Source: Lantana camara (lineage: Eukaryota > Streptophyta > Magnoliopsida > Lamiales > Verbenaceae). From it: a stretch of 64,000 bases of DNA. Each line of letters begins with the position of its first letter. The stretch's first letter is position 1. Shown one piece after another: positions 33,563 through 47,800 of the stretch. Under the pieces are notes generated by a model that searched no databases, was not told where the DNA came from, and saw only the letters and a program-made list of their open reading frames with translations. The stretch is taken from NCBI GenBank assembly GCA_037501455.1, contig CM074860.1, positions 49,548,501 to 49,612,500 on the forward strand, in the 5' to 3' direction. The position numbers were made by a program, and so were the translations under genes.

Positions 33563-36500
33563 CAACCCCCGCACTGAAGCACCTCTCAAGTAATGGTGTG
33601 AGCCATCACTCAAGAAATACTCCAGCGAACGGCTGTCTATCAGAACTATACATGTACAACGCTGTGGCTATGCAGCGGAAAATCAGAGTATTTTAAAACT
33701 TTTCAAAACATGTGCGTGATGGCATGTAACAAGCAAGAACATATTGATCGTGTAAGAGAGACTCGGCATATCAGAACATATAACAGATTCACATATAAGT
33801 ACCGATATAGCAGAGTTCAATGTATCGGTAACAGAGTAGCAGAAAGAGTATAACAAAGATACTCAAGTATTCAGAAACATATACAGAAGTATAAAGTGAT
33901 GCAGCCATAAAACATATGCAGGACACAAAAGGAAGTAATACTAAGTCCTGACTGAAACAAAAATGACAATCTAGAGCTTCAAGATACCTCTAGACTGCGG
34001 CTGCAAGACCTGAAACCACGAGGCAAGAAAACGGGAGAGGTATTAGTCAAAAGGACTAAGTGAGGAATACTTTAAAGAAAGTACTGAATTAAAGAACTTG
34101 AAGCAAAGTTCGAAACTGTTAAATGCAATGCTTTAAAGAAAAACTTGAAACAAGTTCGGTTGATAAAACTCTTTGAATGTGATGCTGTAAAGAATGCGCG
34201 TTATAAAACATTTTCATGAATGCTATCACACGCGCACACAAATGCTGTTGATGGTTCATAGTTCTTTCATAAAACGGGATAAGGGTAAAGTGAACTTTTC
34301 CAGATATGAACCATCCTTTATGAAACAGAATTTTGCCCGCAAGCTAGGCTCCTCCATCCTTACTCCAGAAAACATGATTTGGTTGAGCATCGGACCAGGA
34401 TCACCAATAATTCTACGTATAATAGAGTATCGGACCAAGATCAACAATAACCCCACATAAAGTAGAGCATTGGACCAAGATCAACAACAACTCCGCACAC
34501 AGTAGACTATTGGACCAAGGTCAACAACAACTCTTACCAACACATACAAACATGCACCATCCTCCACCGGTTATCACTTCGGGTAGCTAGCCCTAGGCGA
34601 CCTGTAAACATGTAATGGGAACAAATTTGCTGTCCGTTCCCAGACAGATTGTCCTGACTTAACAAACCTCCTGTTAAAAGTCGGTGTCAATTGTCTAAGT
34701 GTGGCGGCCGCTATTGGTGATGTCGTTGGCGCTCACCTCCCGAGCATCACCTCCACACATAACCGCCGGGCCCAAACTGTAAACTGTATGCTTGCATTTA
34801 AGATTAGCAGTGACCAGAGTATCACTCCAGTATGCTAACTAAAACATGTGAAACTGTAACTGTAACATATGATGCTATCTGTAAAACATATGATTCTATC
34901 TGAAAACATGTGATTCTATCTGTAAATTGTACTTTGAAAACATATGCAAAACATGTAACTGTCTTTGAACAAGAATGCAGAACTTTGGAAAACATGTGTT
35001 GTTGATCAAGGTATACTATTAAAGTATGAATGATCCTTTCAAGAGAATGTCCCGATAAAAGGGATAGTTCAAAACGATGTTTAGCTTTGAATTTCTAAAC
35101 ATATGATACGATAGTATAATCGTGGTTCCAGTTGGAAAACATTTATAACTTCACCTCACCTAATAGTAAAAAAAGGTAGGTAGACAGATTATGCAGTGCC
35201 CTGGGGATCCCAGTGCTCAACTTTAACTCCTGTAGGTGGCGTACTTGAGTGAGCTTAAGAATTAAGACCCACTACTAACCAAGATGCATATGAAATGCAA
35301 GAAACAAATGAACAAGGAACATGTAAAGAACATGTAACACAAGAGAGTAATACCATTTAAGGTATTCAGGAAAGGTAACATACAAAGGAATACGTCAAAG
35401 TGAGTTACTCTTAACGAGAGACTATGATCTTACTATAACCGAGTAAGCTTTAGTCAAATTATGAATCCTATCGCAAACCTTAGGTTAAGAAACAAGTCCA
35501 CGAAAGAAAACACATTTTGAAAACACATTTTAGACCCTGGATATGGAAACCCTAGGTGAAAATGTCTATTAAGAAAGCACAAGTTTTAATTTATTTTTAC
35601 TATTCAAAAGCACTATTCAAAAGTACTATTCCAGATTACTATTCACGATTACTATTCACAGGTTACTATTCACATGTCGGGTCAAAGGGTCGGGTCAAAC
35701 CCTTACTACACACACACCCACACACACACGGTACACATACACACCATGCACGAACACACACACACACACGGCATGCACACACACACACACCCTAATTAAA
35801 TTATGATCTTGATTATAACCTATAGTTTCAAGTTCATGTTAATATAATCAAGTGTGATCTAGGTTAAAGGTATAACCTATAGTTAAGAGGTCCAATTAAG
35901 GCATAAGATCAAGTTATGAAACACTATTCTATCTTAGGTTATAACATGTGACACTATTAAAGTGTATAACATAATCAAGGCACTAATCCATTAATCCATA
36001 TCATAACATAAGCTCAATTCATAATTCAAGAGTCATATAACAATGTGACAACATGTCACAACACATCTCATATCATATCATATCATATATCATAAACCTT
36101 TAGGCATGTAACATGTAACAATTTAATTCAATACCAACATGTAACAAGTTGTGACATAATAAATTGTAAATCACTATTCCATTAGCTAACATGCATGAAC
36201 ATAATTTAAATTCCATAATCATGCATCAATTCTCATAATATAACAATCATATCACATGATCATAGCATATACTAAAGCAATTCATAACATATTCAAGCAT
36301 ATACTAAACAATTAAAACATATAAACATCTACACAAACATACCATGAAAACTATATAATAAATGCATAAAATAAAATCCTATATGGCTTAGGGAAGACCC
36401 TAAGACCCAACCTAAACATAATATAAACATACCATAACATAAAAACATAAACTAAACTAACATAACATAAACAAAACAAACTAACCCAGCTACAAGGGGA

Positions 36501-37681
36501 GGGGATGCCGACGGCAAAAGGGGAAAGGAGGGAGAGAGGAGTGCTTGTTAACACAAGACTTTGAGCAAGGATTCAAATGCCATGAGAGGGGTATTTATAG
36601 GTGTGAAGAAGCCCCTCACCTTGCAATTAGAGATGGCTTAAGGGTAGGAGAGCAAAACAAGAGTTCATCCACTTGTAACTTCTAGAAGCTTTAGGGATTA
36701 AGAAGGTAAAAATGGGGCTGCTGGGGGTAATTCTGTAATTTCGTCCCCCAAGGCTCGAGTATAAGTGGCTGGAAGTATAACCATTCCGATGGCAAGAAAA
36801 TTAGCTTCGAAACGCATATTCATTCATCGAAATCGGATTTACCGTTTGAAAGATACATTAGTTTTAGTGAATAAAAGTTTTGAGCTCGAAACTCGACATG
36901 AGTGAAAAACGACTTTCTAAAATGATTTTCAAGTCCGGATTGCTTCCAAAATTCAAGAAATAAATCGAGAAGCGTTTTGAGTCCAAAATCGACTATAAAA
37001 CGTTTTACCGTTAAAAAGTTGAAAACGTAGAGTGAATAGTGAATTCTCACGTACGAACGTACGCTTCAAAATTTCAAGCTAGGACTTGAATCAAGAGTTG
37101 TAAAACATCTCAAAAATCTTGAAATAGCTCAAGTAGTGCAAATCCGAAGAGAAAACATTTTCCGAATGAAAACCGTTCGTAAAAGGAATAGTAAACTAGG
37201 GTTTTCAAAAACGTTTTCAATAAAACAAAGTTCCGGAATGGATTTCCAAGCCAAGAATGATTTCAAAAGACTCGTCTCGACTCAAGGATCGATTCGACTG
37301 TAACTTGGGTAGGAAAAGGTATCAGAATCAAAAGCTCATTTTCTGATGAATAGTAACTTTTGTCGATAAGTTCCAAAACTACCCTTATGGCTCAAGAAAG
37401 ACTTTCTGAGTTCGGGAAACCAGTTCAAACGATTGGGAAACATGTGTGATGAACCTCTAGGGTTCGAGTAGCAATATGAACAAGGTAGGCTCGGGTTATG
37501 AATAGTAAACTGTATCAAAGGTCAAGAATTCCCCCTTAAAGCATGTCAGAACATATACGAGCACAAAGTTCATGTAAGAATGCAATGCATGATGATTCAA
37601 AAAGTTGGATCACGGTATATAAACGCTTTACCACTGCCTTAACTTACTGTTTTCATCCAGGCCCTATTTTGGGCTGTTGCA
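33563..37681 (-). repeat. 5' LTR of element H, remaining 4.1 kb
   Basis: It resumes with the duplicated CAACC and ends GGGCTGTTGCA, one base off the TTACA end of the 3' LTR, before the CATAT duplication. TATA box at 36592-36599; CA microsatellite at about 35705-35793; hairpin TAGTCAAAAGGACTA at 34044-34058. The splice-like AG seen in the 3' LTR near 16733 is GG here. Confidence 0.93.
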
Positions 37682-37686
37682 CATAT

Positions 37687-40243
37687 CGAAGTCTAACATA
37701 TCTTCGAGGATGACTACTTTTGACAACCTTGACGATTCAATCCCGACCTTGAGATATTTATCTTTATGGTCTCTCTCAACACGAATCCTTTCCCATCTTC
37801 CGTCCATTTTCTTTGACCCCTTAAGGTTATATTCAGTATTTGGCCTCATATTCCTTGAGTCAAAGATAGAATGTTCTTGATAATTCTTGAAGTTTGATGT
37901 AAATCCTCCAATGATCATCCTTTTCGATTGGGTCTCTTCTTAAGTTTCCTTCTAAATTACCATTGAAATAACACCCATGACTTAATAATATTATTCTTGT
38001 TGGACCCCTTTGTACTTCATTAAATTAGTTTTGATTGACACCATCCTATTATATGCTCACTTGATTCGACTTTCTCTTGTTAATTCAGACTTAGGAGTTC
38101 ACTGAAGCTCCCTTATAATTCCATCACCTCCAAATCGGAATTCCATACATAGAAATGTTCAATGACCCATCTCCCTTATACCTTGTAAAAATCTTCACCC
38201 AAATTTAGCAACTTAGCTTCTCTCTTAACAGCTTAACCATTAAAAACCGTCTTATCCATTTCCAATTACCACCACTAGGAACTTCCAGGTCTTCCTTAAT
38301 CTGCAATTCCATTGTTACTACTAAAATATTTCTTCGGGCACAACTTCAATCTTCAAATTTATCTCTTAGTTATGCTCTCCCCCTTAAAACTTCTGTCATT
38401 ACACGCTAAAACTCCATCGATCCTTCTTGATCGAAATCTTCTCAACTTTTCTTCCAATTCTCTTGATAACCGTAGTCCTCTTCTCTATTCTTATTCGATC
38501 CAAATACCCCGAAGTCAATTCTAGTCCCACTTCTCTTTCCGAATCCCAATTTCATCCACCTATTCCTTATTCGGAGTTCTTTGTTTCCCCACCGTCATCT
38601 CTCTTGTAACGTGCGACCCTCTTGTTTCTTTCCTCTAAATTCGGTTGTGGTTCGGTTGAAGGATACTTGATAATTGAGATGACGGAACTTCCTATCAAAT
38701 AAACACTAAAATGCATGTCGGATTAAAATGCCGATGCATGTGGCACTTTTGCAACAATTTGATATGCAACACGTTAGGCAATAAAATCAAATAGAAATGC
38801 ACGCCCACGTACAAGTATAAATAAGAAAAATTAAATAGTTGGTGCAAAGTATGATGCACGTGCTATGACTGTCTAAAACCTGTCACCAAAGTGGCCGGTC
38901 AGTAGCTCGGTATCTCTTCCTCGTTTCTCCAATCACGGTTTTACTTTGACTTGCTAGTCATGCCTTGCCTTTCCCACAGTCTTCAAATTTTTCATAAATC
39001 TTTGTGCATCACTTGTATCATCCCTGGTCCAGAATTACAATTTCGCGATCCCTGCTTGCTTTGACATCCGCTGAATTAGCATCTGAATTTCTCCCCTAGA
39101 ATCACCCTTCGACATTGACCACTCCTCATACAAAATTAAAACCCTAATATATCCTCACTGTGATCAAGACTCCCCGTGCTCATCCTTTATGAGTTTGGAT
39201 TGGCGAAATGAACTTGTTTCCCGATTGTTTCCACTTGAGCGCACGATTTTCCTTCCAAAAAGTCTTTGTCTTTCTTTTACCGTTTCCATTCATTGCTCCA
39301 CCTTTTCCCAATTCCACCTTACAACACGACAATTTAGCTTGGATTTGGAAAATGAAATCAACTCTTGTCCGTGGTATAGTCACCTTCCATAATTTTGTAT
39401 TTTCCACGTTATTTAACTCCTTCTAATCCTCTTCCTACTCGTTTTCAATCTTAATCGAAATCCAGAGTACCCAAGTCCAAACTCTTCCCAATCTTGACTT
39501 CTACAAGCTCGATTTCTACTTACTAAATTATTTAGAAGCCCTTCTTTGGCAACCCAGGGTGCTTAATTCCCACTGAACCCATTTTACCTTAAATCCTTTT
39601 AATCATAGGTATCCCTCCAATGATCCAGACCCCGAACTAAATTACCGTCAAGGTTCATATACTCCACACTTTAGGTTAGGTAATCCCTTGATTCCAACTA
39701 AAGCACTCTAAGTAGTGGGTTCACATAAATTGATTTTCTGAGTCACAACTATCTCATGATTAACCTTTATTTTCACCAAATATCCCTCTATCATCGCATC
39801 TCCAATGTCGAATCTCCCATTTCGATTTCTATCCTTTACTCGAACTCCCTCTATGAAGCCACACATCTAGCATTTTCTATACTCATCCCCATTGCATGCT
39901 TCCTATCCTCTACGCCTAAAAAAGAGCTTGCAATAGGGCGTTGTTAACACGATACTTGGTCGTGGTTTGATAGTATCTTCGTAACCTGTAATTCATAACT
40001 TACTTCAAGGGTATATGCATGCGATTAGTGAATGCTCATGGCATGTATTCAACACGAAAGGCACCGATCCAATGTAGGGATGCAACAATTTATTCATCAA
40101 GATTCAAAACAAAGGAAATTTCATATTCAAGATTGATGCAATGTACACATTGTCACGTAGTTCCTAAGCCGTACGACCTAGACTGACTCAAACACGACAC
40201 GAGAAAACCGGTTTTGTAACCGGTCTCTGAAACCAATTAAGGA
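37687..40243 (-). other. Element C internal region, 5' part: non-coding, with leader and primer site
   Basis: Immediately after the duplicated CATAT the internal region of C continues. No intact ORF with a known domain is visible. A short frame with CCKVELG (39180-39407) is related to D. A conserved block around 38690-38740 and GCACGTGCATCATA near 38850-38870 recur in E. Near the primer site the leader with CTAGGTCGTACGGC is shared with A, D and E. The primer site on the minus strand (40224-40235) is TGGTTTCAGAGA, two bases off consensus. Confidence 0.7.
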
Positions 40244-43200
40244 TGTAGCACCCCAACCAGAAGGCGCTACATCCCCCGCACTACGAGCCCGATCCATAAA
40301 TGAAATGGAAGGTTCATACATGAACCTAGCTCACAGCGAACGGGGACTCACTCACTCCTTAGGCTAGGCGGGAACTAAACACGCAACCAAATAAAATAAT
40401 TTCAATAAAGCAAAGGCATGTGCGGAAGTAAAATATATAATCCATCAGAAATACAATGAGCAATTGATGGGTTCAACTAACATAGATACCTAGTCCCGAA
40501 ATTTCATACATAAACATTTCCAATTATACATTCTTGTAAGCTATCATGTGTACAAAATGCGTATGAAGTGACTTAGACTTAAATATGAGACTTGACAAAC
40601 TCAGAACCCCGCCTAGCACTCCAACCTGCAAAAGAACTGAAAACAAAGCCGGGTTCAGTCTATAGGAGACTGGTGGGTATAAAATGGCATATTAGTATAA
40701 TACTGCAGAATTTGAACACCCACGCATGTAAGCTATAATCCCGTTCGAGGTTTTTAGAATATTTCCCAAGTGGGTGAAAACAAAATAAAACAACGCTCGG
40801 GATTACAACAATCAATTTAATTCAGTAATACAATCGATCCAAAACGTGAGCCCAACGAGGGGGGTAAAATCTCCAACCTACACCTCGTGTGTGCAAAACT
40901 TTATTCATTACCGATCATGCGACAATCATTTCATTGAATCGATCAATCAATCATTATCATTCATTCATGCATAACAATTACTCCTTCTTCCTCCGGGTGG
41001 TGGACGCGTCGTTTAGGGTTGAAGCGTACCTTCCCGCCCCAACGATATTGCCCTCACTGGGCAGGTTTTGTTCCTCCCTGCCGTGTACCGACCCAGGAGG
41101 ACGCGTCTACCCATTCATTGACCAAAAGGGGTTACATGAATTCCCCAATTGGCACTCAGCTCCCATTCCCCGTTAAAACTCCTAGCGAGGGCCGGTATCG
41201 CCGCTACTATATGGGACTAGCACATAGGATCACCGTCGGCCCTTGCCTCCCCGGATAGCCACATGTACCAAGTCCCTGGGCCCGTGCAAACAAGCAATCA
41301 TGTCCTCGCCAAAACAATCGGTAAGTGTTCATAAAAGATAAAGGGTTTGACAACCAAAATCATAGACTCCTTGAAAACGACTCGATATATATATATATTA
41401 CCTTTGGCTTGAAATATACACATTGGAATATATCGGGTCTGTTTTATCTAATAGAAGAGAAACCCACCTGTTACACCTTACCAAAACCAAGAAGACCAGA
41501 GGACATGGGGAAACCTAGGAACCCGGCATCTCAGCCCTGTAGCAAACTGTATCAAGGACAATGCAATGAATTTGTGAGACTCAAGACTCCAAATAAACCA
41601 TATACTACGCACGGTAATGCATTTATCATGATATAAATGTATAAAAGATCATTTTATGTAATGAACACGTTCATGTGCACTATTAATGTCTTAAAGACAT
41701 ACAAACATTCATTCCATTCCTTTCATGAAGCGTTTAAATCCATTCAAGTTCATAATCTTCACATTTAAATCAAATTGATCCACGAATTTCAAATAACAAT
41801 TATAACACGTAAGATAACATGTTCACAATTAGGAAATAGGCAAATAGAAACATTCAAGTCATGTTCGGAAATTAAATAACACGAAATAACTAACAATTAA
41901 ATTCTAAAATTTTAAAAATAAATTAAACAATACTATTAAATAATATATAATATTGGACATGCATTAATAATAATATATATATACATTCTTGCACGTACAA
42001 CACATGCACATCACACAGAAGGAACAATTATGCATGCATATACTAAAATAAACTATTAAAAAAAAATCATAGCATGCATATAATTGGGAAAACAAATGCA
42101 ATAAATGTCTATACATGCAAACATTAAGAATTAGGAAATAGATGTCAAACCACGCCATGCATGCAGACTGAATTTAGGAAGTAATTATCAACCATGCAAA
42201 GAATGGAAAGCTGCAACTCACGCCAAAACCGAACAGGGTCGCGGTCGCTACCCATTTTATTCAAGAAATGGTAGCGGCCGCTACCCATTTAAAATCTGAA
42301 TTTTTTGAACAATTTTCCAAAGTACGAGAGCAGCCCAAAAAAATCAGTCGCTGGCGCGACTCTAATTACAGGCGAAAAAGTCGCGGGCGCTACCCTGTTT
42401 TGTGACAGCAAAAAGACGCAACAGAGCAGTAGAAAAACAGAGCAACACCATTCCAATCTTCAACCAACATGATCAGGTAAGTTAAGATTACAAATATGCA
42501 AGGAAACAACTCTAAAGCAACATACTAACATGCTCCAAAGCATTGAAACGTGAATTGGAGGCAAAGGTGATCATTTCATGATATATCTCCAACATTTAAT
42601 TAATGATAGTTCATGAATGCTTCAACTACCAGCTAAAACCTCACCATAAATGCAAAGAAGAGATCAAGACAATCATATTCATACTTGGAATCAATCAAAT
42701 TCATCAAGAAATGGATGAGATCAACATATATGCCCAAACCTAACTCTTTAACCATGTCAGCCATAAACCCATGAAAACATGATCAAAATTGGGGATGAGT
42801 GTATTAAAATTACTCATAATGAATGTATATTACAACCCTAAGCTTACCTTGTGGATTGGTAGAGGTTTGGAAGAGATTTGAGCTTGAATCTCCAAGGGTT
42901 GCAAGAGTTATGGGACTGACTGGAAAACAGGGGAAAAATGGCTAAAATTCTCTAAGTGCTGAGGGATATCTCGGTTTGGGGTCATTAAGGCTGGTTAAAG
43001 GGTTGATTTAGGGTTCTAAGGAATCAAACCATGGCTAATTTGGTCAAGGTTTGAATAAGATATGGTCATTTTAGTAAATTGCGACAGATTTGCTTTCCGT
43101 TTCGTGTTTCGGTTGAATTTCGGAGGTTCAATTAACTTTGGATAAATATAAGGCTAAGTTCATTAAACTCGAATTTTCGTTGCAAGTTCACCGAAGTTGA

Positions 43201-43883
43201 CGAAACTCGAATACGAGTTTTCTAGCTCAAGATATCAAATATGGAACCAATGGTGCACTAATTGCTCGTTAGCCCCCGATTTGGATTCCAAAATCAAAAT
43301 AAATTTGAAACGTATGCTAACGAACCCGAAAACATGAAACGATCATATATTCATATTCATAACACATATAACTACAACATATGAAATTTTCACGAAATTT
43401 CGGTATCAAATCATATAAAAACGAAGCATGTTTTTATCAGTTATAAGCAATGCATTTAAATAAATCCATACATTTCATAATAATTAACAAAAATTTAAAT
43501 TAATATATAAATTATAGACAAAGTGCAGAAATTAATATATACTGTATGCAAAGTGGTACCAATTCATTTAATTTAAAACAATTACACGATTTAAATATAT
43601 ATATATATATATATATATATAGTATTAATATCATTAAAAAATATATATATCAACTAATCCATATATATTAAATATTAATAACTAAGTTGGATTTCATATT
43701 TAATTAATAACAAGTCCATGCATACATATATTTAACATTAATTTCACAACTAATTATATACATTTAGCATTAATAACATTATATATATATAATTAGATAT
43801 ATAAAACACGTATAAACAATTAATTCACGTAATTTAATAAACACATACGTCATGCTGTACGACTGAAAAACTGGACCGTTACA
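40244..43883 (-). repeat. 5' LTR of element C (3,640 bp)
   Basis: It runs TGTAGCACCCC to GGACCGTTACA. It contains the empty site for solo LTR B (TATTACCTTTGGC near 41397), mini-exon 41468-41536, donor AAG/GTAAG at 42848, palindromes at about 42236-42405 (perfect GGTAGCGGCCGCTACC at 42270-42285), and long TA repeats near 43596-43620. No coding region. Confidence 0.93.
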
Positions 43884-44229
43884 GGGACATTGTAGACTTG
43901 GGGTAGCAATGTCTAATGTGCTATCGGTAGAAGACCGAGAACCATTCCGGCAAGTTTCTCCAACTACTTTCGAATTCTATTTGGAAGTGGGAGCAAACCG
44001 GACATAGAGTTTGTTAAGACCCAGGAGATTCACTCGAAGTTGGCAAGCGTCACCGAGCTACCGGGAAATGAGAAGTCTTCCTCATTTCTAATTGAGGAAG
44101 TGATGTCCCGAGGAGACTACAATTCTTGGATCAGAGTACCGCAGCGAAAGCGTGGAGTTGAGTTCGTTCAAGAGTCCTCCTAGGTCTCGCTTAAGACCTG
44201 AGGATAGGTCCTTTTGAAGGAGGGGAGTT
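43884..44229 (+). other. Element G: 3' end of internal region, stem-loop and polypurine tract
   Basis: This is the remnant to the right of C. It contains GACCTG-AGGA-TAGGTC at 44195-44210 followed by TTTTGAAGGAGGGGAGTT, a polypurine tract, directly before the LTR start TGTAACATCCC. It closely parallels the end of E (51661-51696). No coding domain is visible. The rest of G lies left of C and outside this window or lost. Confidence 0.8.
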
Positions 44230-44258
44230 TGTAACATCCCACTCGTCCGACCATTCCA
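44230..44258 (+). repeat. 3' LTR of element G, first 29 bp
   Basis: It starts TGTAACATCCCACTCGTCC after the polypurine tract and ends with TTCCA (44254-44258), duplicated at 56577-56581 after solo LTR A'. Confidence 0.9.
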
Positions 44259-44874
44259 TGTAGCACCCGAAGCGCAAAGATGCCACATCCCCGCACTATA
44301 GCTCAATTCACATATGAGATGGACGACCCATACATGAACTAACCTATAGCGAATGGGAGACAATAAAAAAAAAGAACACTAGCTAGGCTGGCTAACCCTC
44401 AATTATACAACAATGCATACAAACGGAAGCATAACAATGTATATTCACTTCATGATCCCATTTTCGGTTTCATACTAACATGTCCCAAATCAATATTTCC
44501 GTTTACCTGCTCAAAGTCTCAAGTATAAATCATAATATATACATAGGTACCAAAACAGTTCTTAAGGCTATAATGTACTTATAATGTACATAAACATGAG
44601 AAAGATAATACTAGACCCAAAAGAAGTAAAACTTGACTCAATCCCGCCTAGCACTAAACCTGCAATACCTGAAAATGTGAGGTGTCAGTCTATGAAAGAC
44701 TGAGTGAGGGGTTATAATTTAAAAGCCCAAATACCATGCAAATTGTAATCTCAGGTAAGATTTTTCATCAAACGATATTCATTGTAAAATAATATAGTGC
44801 TCGCCCGAGATTACAACAATTCCATTTTTAATTCAATTATTTCAATACAATTCGATACAATCAATCAGTGGCCC

Positions 44875-47800
44875 TGTAACGCCCCGCTCATCCGATAAAT
44901 AAGGTACGTCACCTTTCAACATTTTTATGTGTTTAATTATGTGATTGGTGCGTTGTGTGGCCCTCTTTTGAACTCTTTTAGAGTTAGGGCCCTTTTGGTA
45001 ATTTTCTCCTTTTGGGGGGTTTTTCCAGTCACTTCTCGTTCGGTAGAGATTTTGACTTCTTTGATCCCTTTAACATGTCCGGGGCAGCGAAACGAGTCCG
45101 TAGACTCTAAGTTTGCCCAATTCTGACTTCGTTAGCCTGTTCTTCCGACCCTTTTTACGTACGAGGACCTGAGATACATACCCTGAATCCTCGTTTTGCG
45201 TGCCATTTCATCAGCTCCAGCCGCATCGTCTTCTTCCTCCCGCAGGCACTATTCACACGCACTCAAGGTGTGAAAACACACACATGCCGTTCTCCCTCAT
45301 TTCTCGACGGAATTCGACGAATCAATAGTGGAAATTCATCAGCTCGATGAGCCCGTCACAACCGTACCAATTTCGTTGCCAACCGAAGACCAGCGGCGGC
45401 GCATCGGCGGCCTGAAAGTGGCGGGTGGCGCCACCACTTCGCCGCCGGCGTTCCGGCGAGTTTCGCGAGCGGAGCTTGACCCTACCCTACGTTTTTGACC
45501 TTCCCGTTCCATTTCCGGCCTCCGTTCAGCACGAAAACCACCGCAAGTGGTGGTTCCGGCGAGGCAACAGCGGCAGAAACTTCGGCAGCGATTTCGGCCC
45601 TTTTCCCGGCCGATTTTGGTGGTGGAGCCTTTACAAAAGTTGCTTAGAATGATGAAACGTAGTAGATGGCATCGGCGGCGTTCCGAGAACCGGCCGTTGG
45701 CGGCGGGCCGGCGGTGAACCGGTGGTGAACCGGCGGGTTTGAACCGGTTACTGTTCCGTCGATTTTTTGGGCGATTTGACTTGGGGCTTTCGTAGGGCTC
45801 GTTACAAGCTTTCCAACGGTATATCCGGATTTTATTTTCGTTTAGCGGTTTGTATTTAATTTCAGTTTTTGTACTAGGATTTAAGTTCGGTTTTTCGTCA
45901 ACGAAGTCCGGTGTGTTTGGTATTTTCTGAAATTGATTGAGGGCTTTTGTTGAGCAGGCCGAGACGTACGTTTCTGTCCTTCCGTGGATTTTTCCGACCA
46001 CCGGAGATGGTATTTCGGTGGCGGCCGGTGACTGTTCCGGCGGCTCCGGTAGCGGCATTCCGGTGACCTTCGGACAGAAGGTTCCTTTCGTTGTGGTGAG
46101 TCCAAAGCCACTTTCCGTTCATCAATCTGATGCCTGGTTGATTTGTTGTGATTTATTTTGTGTATTTATATTTATTTGAAATTAATTGTTTTAATTGCAA
46201 TGAATTATCAATTGCTTGATTTGTCGATCAATATGAATTCCAATGTGTACGAAAGCATGTATTAAATGAACTATGATATATGTTGATGCTTTGATTAGTA
46301 ATTTGAATCCCGTTATGCCGAAATTGTATTAATTGTTAATTGTTTTAAAATGTAATTTGTTCTTGTATGCTTTATAATTAATGAATATGCATTGTATGGC
46401 ATTTGAAAATATGTAATAAATTATAAATGTATGAATTCATGTTGTTGTTGATATAGTTGGAAATTGATAAATGACTTTGTGAATCTATATGGGACTCGTA
46501 ACATGTTATATGAATTAATTGGCCATATATATTGTGAATGTGTATTATGAATTTGTGTGAAATGTGACATATGAATTTGTTTCATTTAATTAAATAATCT
46601 TGCTAATTGAATCCATTACATGACTTGTGAATTGATTTGATTTCTTTGTAAATGCGCATTATATGAACCAAGTATGCAATATCTGAATTGAATAAGACTG
46701 ATATGATTAAATTAGGAACTTTTGCATGTAAGAATAGTTTAATTGTACGAATATGGAATTACTATGTGCTATATGAATTAATATGAAATAATTCGAATTT
46801 GCTTTGTCTTTCTATTTCTCTTATTTACATTAATTGTGCGCATGAATGTGTCCTAATTTGTAATATGATTTCTTTGAGCTATTTGTCTAACTTGAAGGGG
46901 TGTATGTGTAATTTTGTAAACAATATGAATAATGTTTGATTTAATTAGGTAACCTTGTTAATTGAATCCGTTTAGTGATATATGAATTGAGTATGCCATG
47001 TGTGAATTATATAAAATTGATATAGTTAGAATTAGTATGTGATTTCGTGAGATTTAAATGATTTGAATGTCTCTATTTGTTTATTTTACAATTGTAAACT
47101 TGATATACTTGAATTATAAATGTTATATGAAGTTCATGACTTGATTTGCTATGAATTATGAAAGATATGAAATGATTGGGCTTGAAACCCTCATGTATGG
47201 AATGTACTTGAACGAATTACTTGATTATGTAACTCCATAACATCATTTTACTTCTTTTACATCTCATATCATGTGTTTAGCATTGCCGTACGTCTATGTG
47301 GTTTCATATTGAGTCAATTCTCACGAGTACACATTGTTCCTTCTCTTGTACAGTTTGTTTCCAGGGCGGAGACTTCCAAATTGAATAGGCACCCGTATTG
47401 CTCATGTTTCTTGTCTCGTGGTATTCCAGGTGAGGGTGTTTTCGTTCTAGTTACATATCAAACCCTACAACCTTTATGTGATAAGTTTTGGCCCAAAACC
47501 CTATGGATATATATATATATGTATCGTTTCAAAAATGGAGTCATCGAGTAAATGTTTTTAATGGAGTAAATTATTTTCTAATGAATCGATATGTATTATG
47601 TTTCTTATGAATTGAATGTTTTGGCGAGATGCATGATATGATTATGAACCACACGGGCCCAGGGACTTAGTGCATGTGGCGATCCGGGGAGGCGAGGGCC
47701 GACGGTGATCCCGTGTACTAGTTCCACCAAACTAACGGCAACTCCGGACCTCACTAGGAGATTTGGCGGGGAATGGGAGCCGAGTGCCTTTGAGGGATTA

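Larger units (their letters stand above)
13766..37681 (-). mobile_element. Element H: Tekay/Del-type chromovirus, full structure, degenerate coding
   Basis: H has two LTRs of equal reconstructed length (4,163 bp), a 6,211-bp internal region, primer site, polypurine tract and a perfect duplication CATAT (13761-13765, 37682-37686). Without nested element D its length is about 14.5 kb. Domain order protease, RT, RNase H, integrase, chromodomain defines a Ty3/gypsy chromovirus, and the chromodomain resembles the Tekay/Del branch. Four in-frame stops and one frameshift make it non-functional. An extra ORF sits before gag. Confidence 0.93.
5214..43883 (-). mobile_element. Element C: non-autonomous LTR retrotransposon hosting B, CACTA, H and D
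   Basis: C consists of a 3' LTR (5214-6170 plus 10532-13012), an internal region (13013-13765 plus 37687-40243, about 3.3 kb without recognisable coding) and a 5' LTR (40244-43883). The two LTRs match closely, for example from 5217 onward against 40453 onward. About 210 bp of the 3' LTR's outer end is absent at the left junction, where K begins. K may have inserted there, or a deletion may have occurred. The right flank at 43884 is the internal region of element G. No gag-pol domains are seen, so it must be mobilised in trans. Confidence 0.82.

Noticed and set aside
45339..46058. 239-codon antisense ORF in the 5' LTR of E, with a 190-codon counterpart at 52288-52860
   Set aside because: It lies in GC-rich LTR sequence on the strand opposite to the element, the frame breaks differently in the two LTRs, and there is no recognisable domain.
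47508..47521. TA repeats (also 6149-6165, 8440-8460, 59672-59690) as the main TATA boxes of the LTRs
   Set aside because: They lie downstream of the CT-rich leader and mini-exon. H has a better TATAAATA upstream of its leader, so these are probably microsatellites, though alternative promoters cannot be excluded.
47273..47551. ORF conserved between LTRs E and B (GFILSQFSRVHIVPSL..)
   Set aside because: The conservation is at the DNA level and continues beyond the frame. It coincides with the predicted splice signals, so a leader exon explains it better than a protein.
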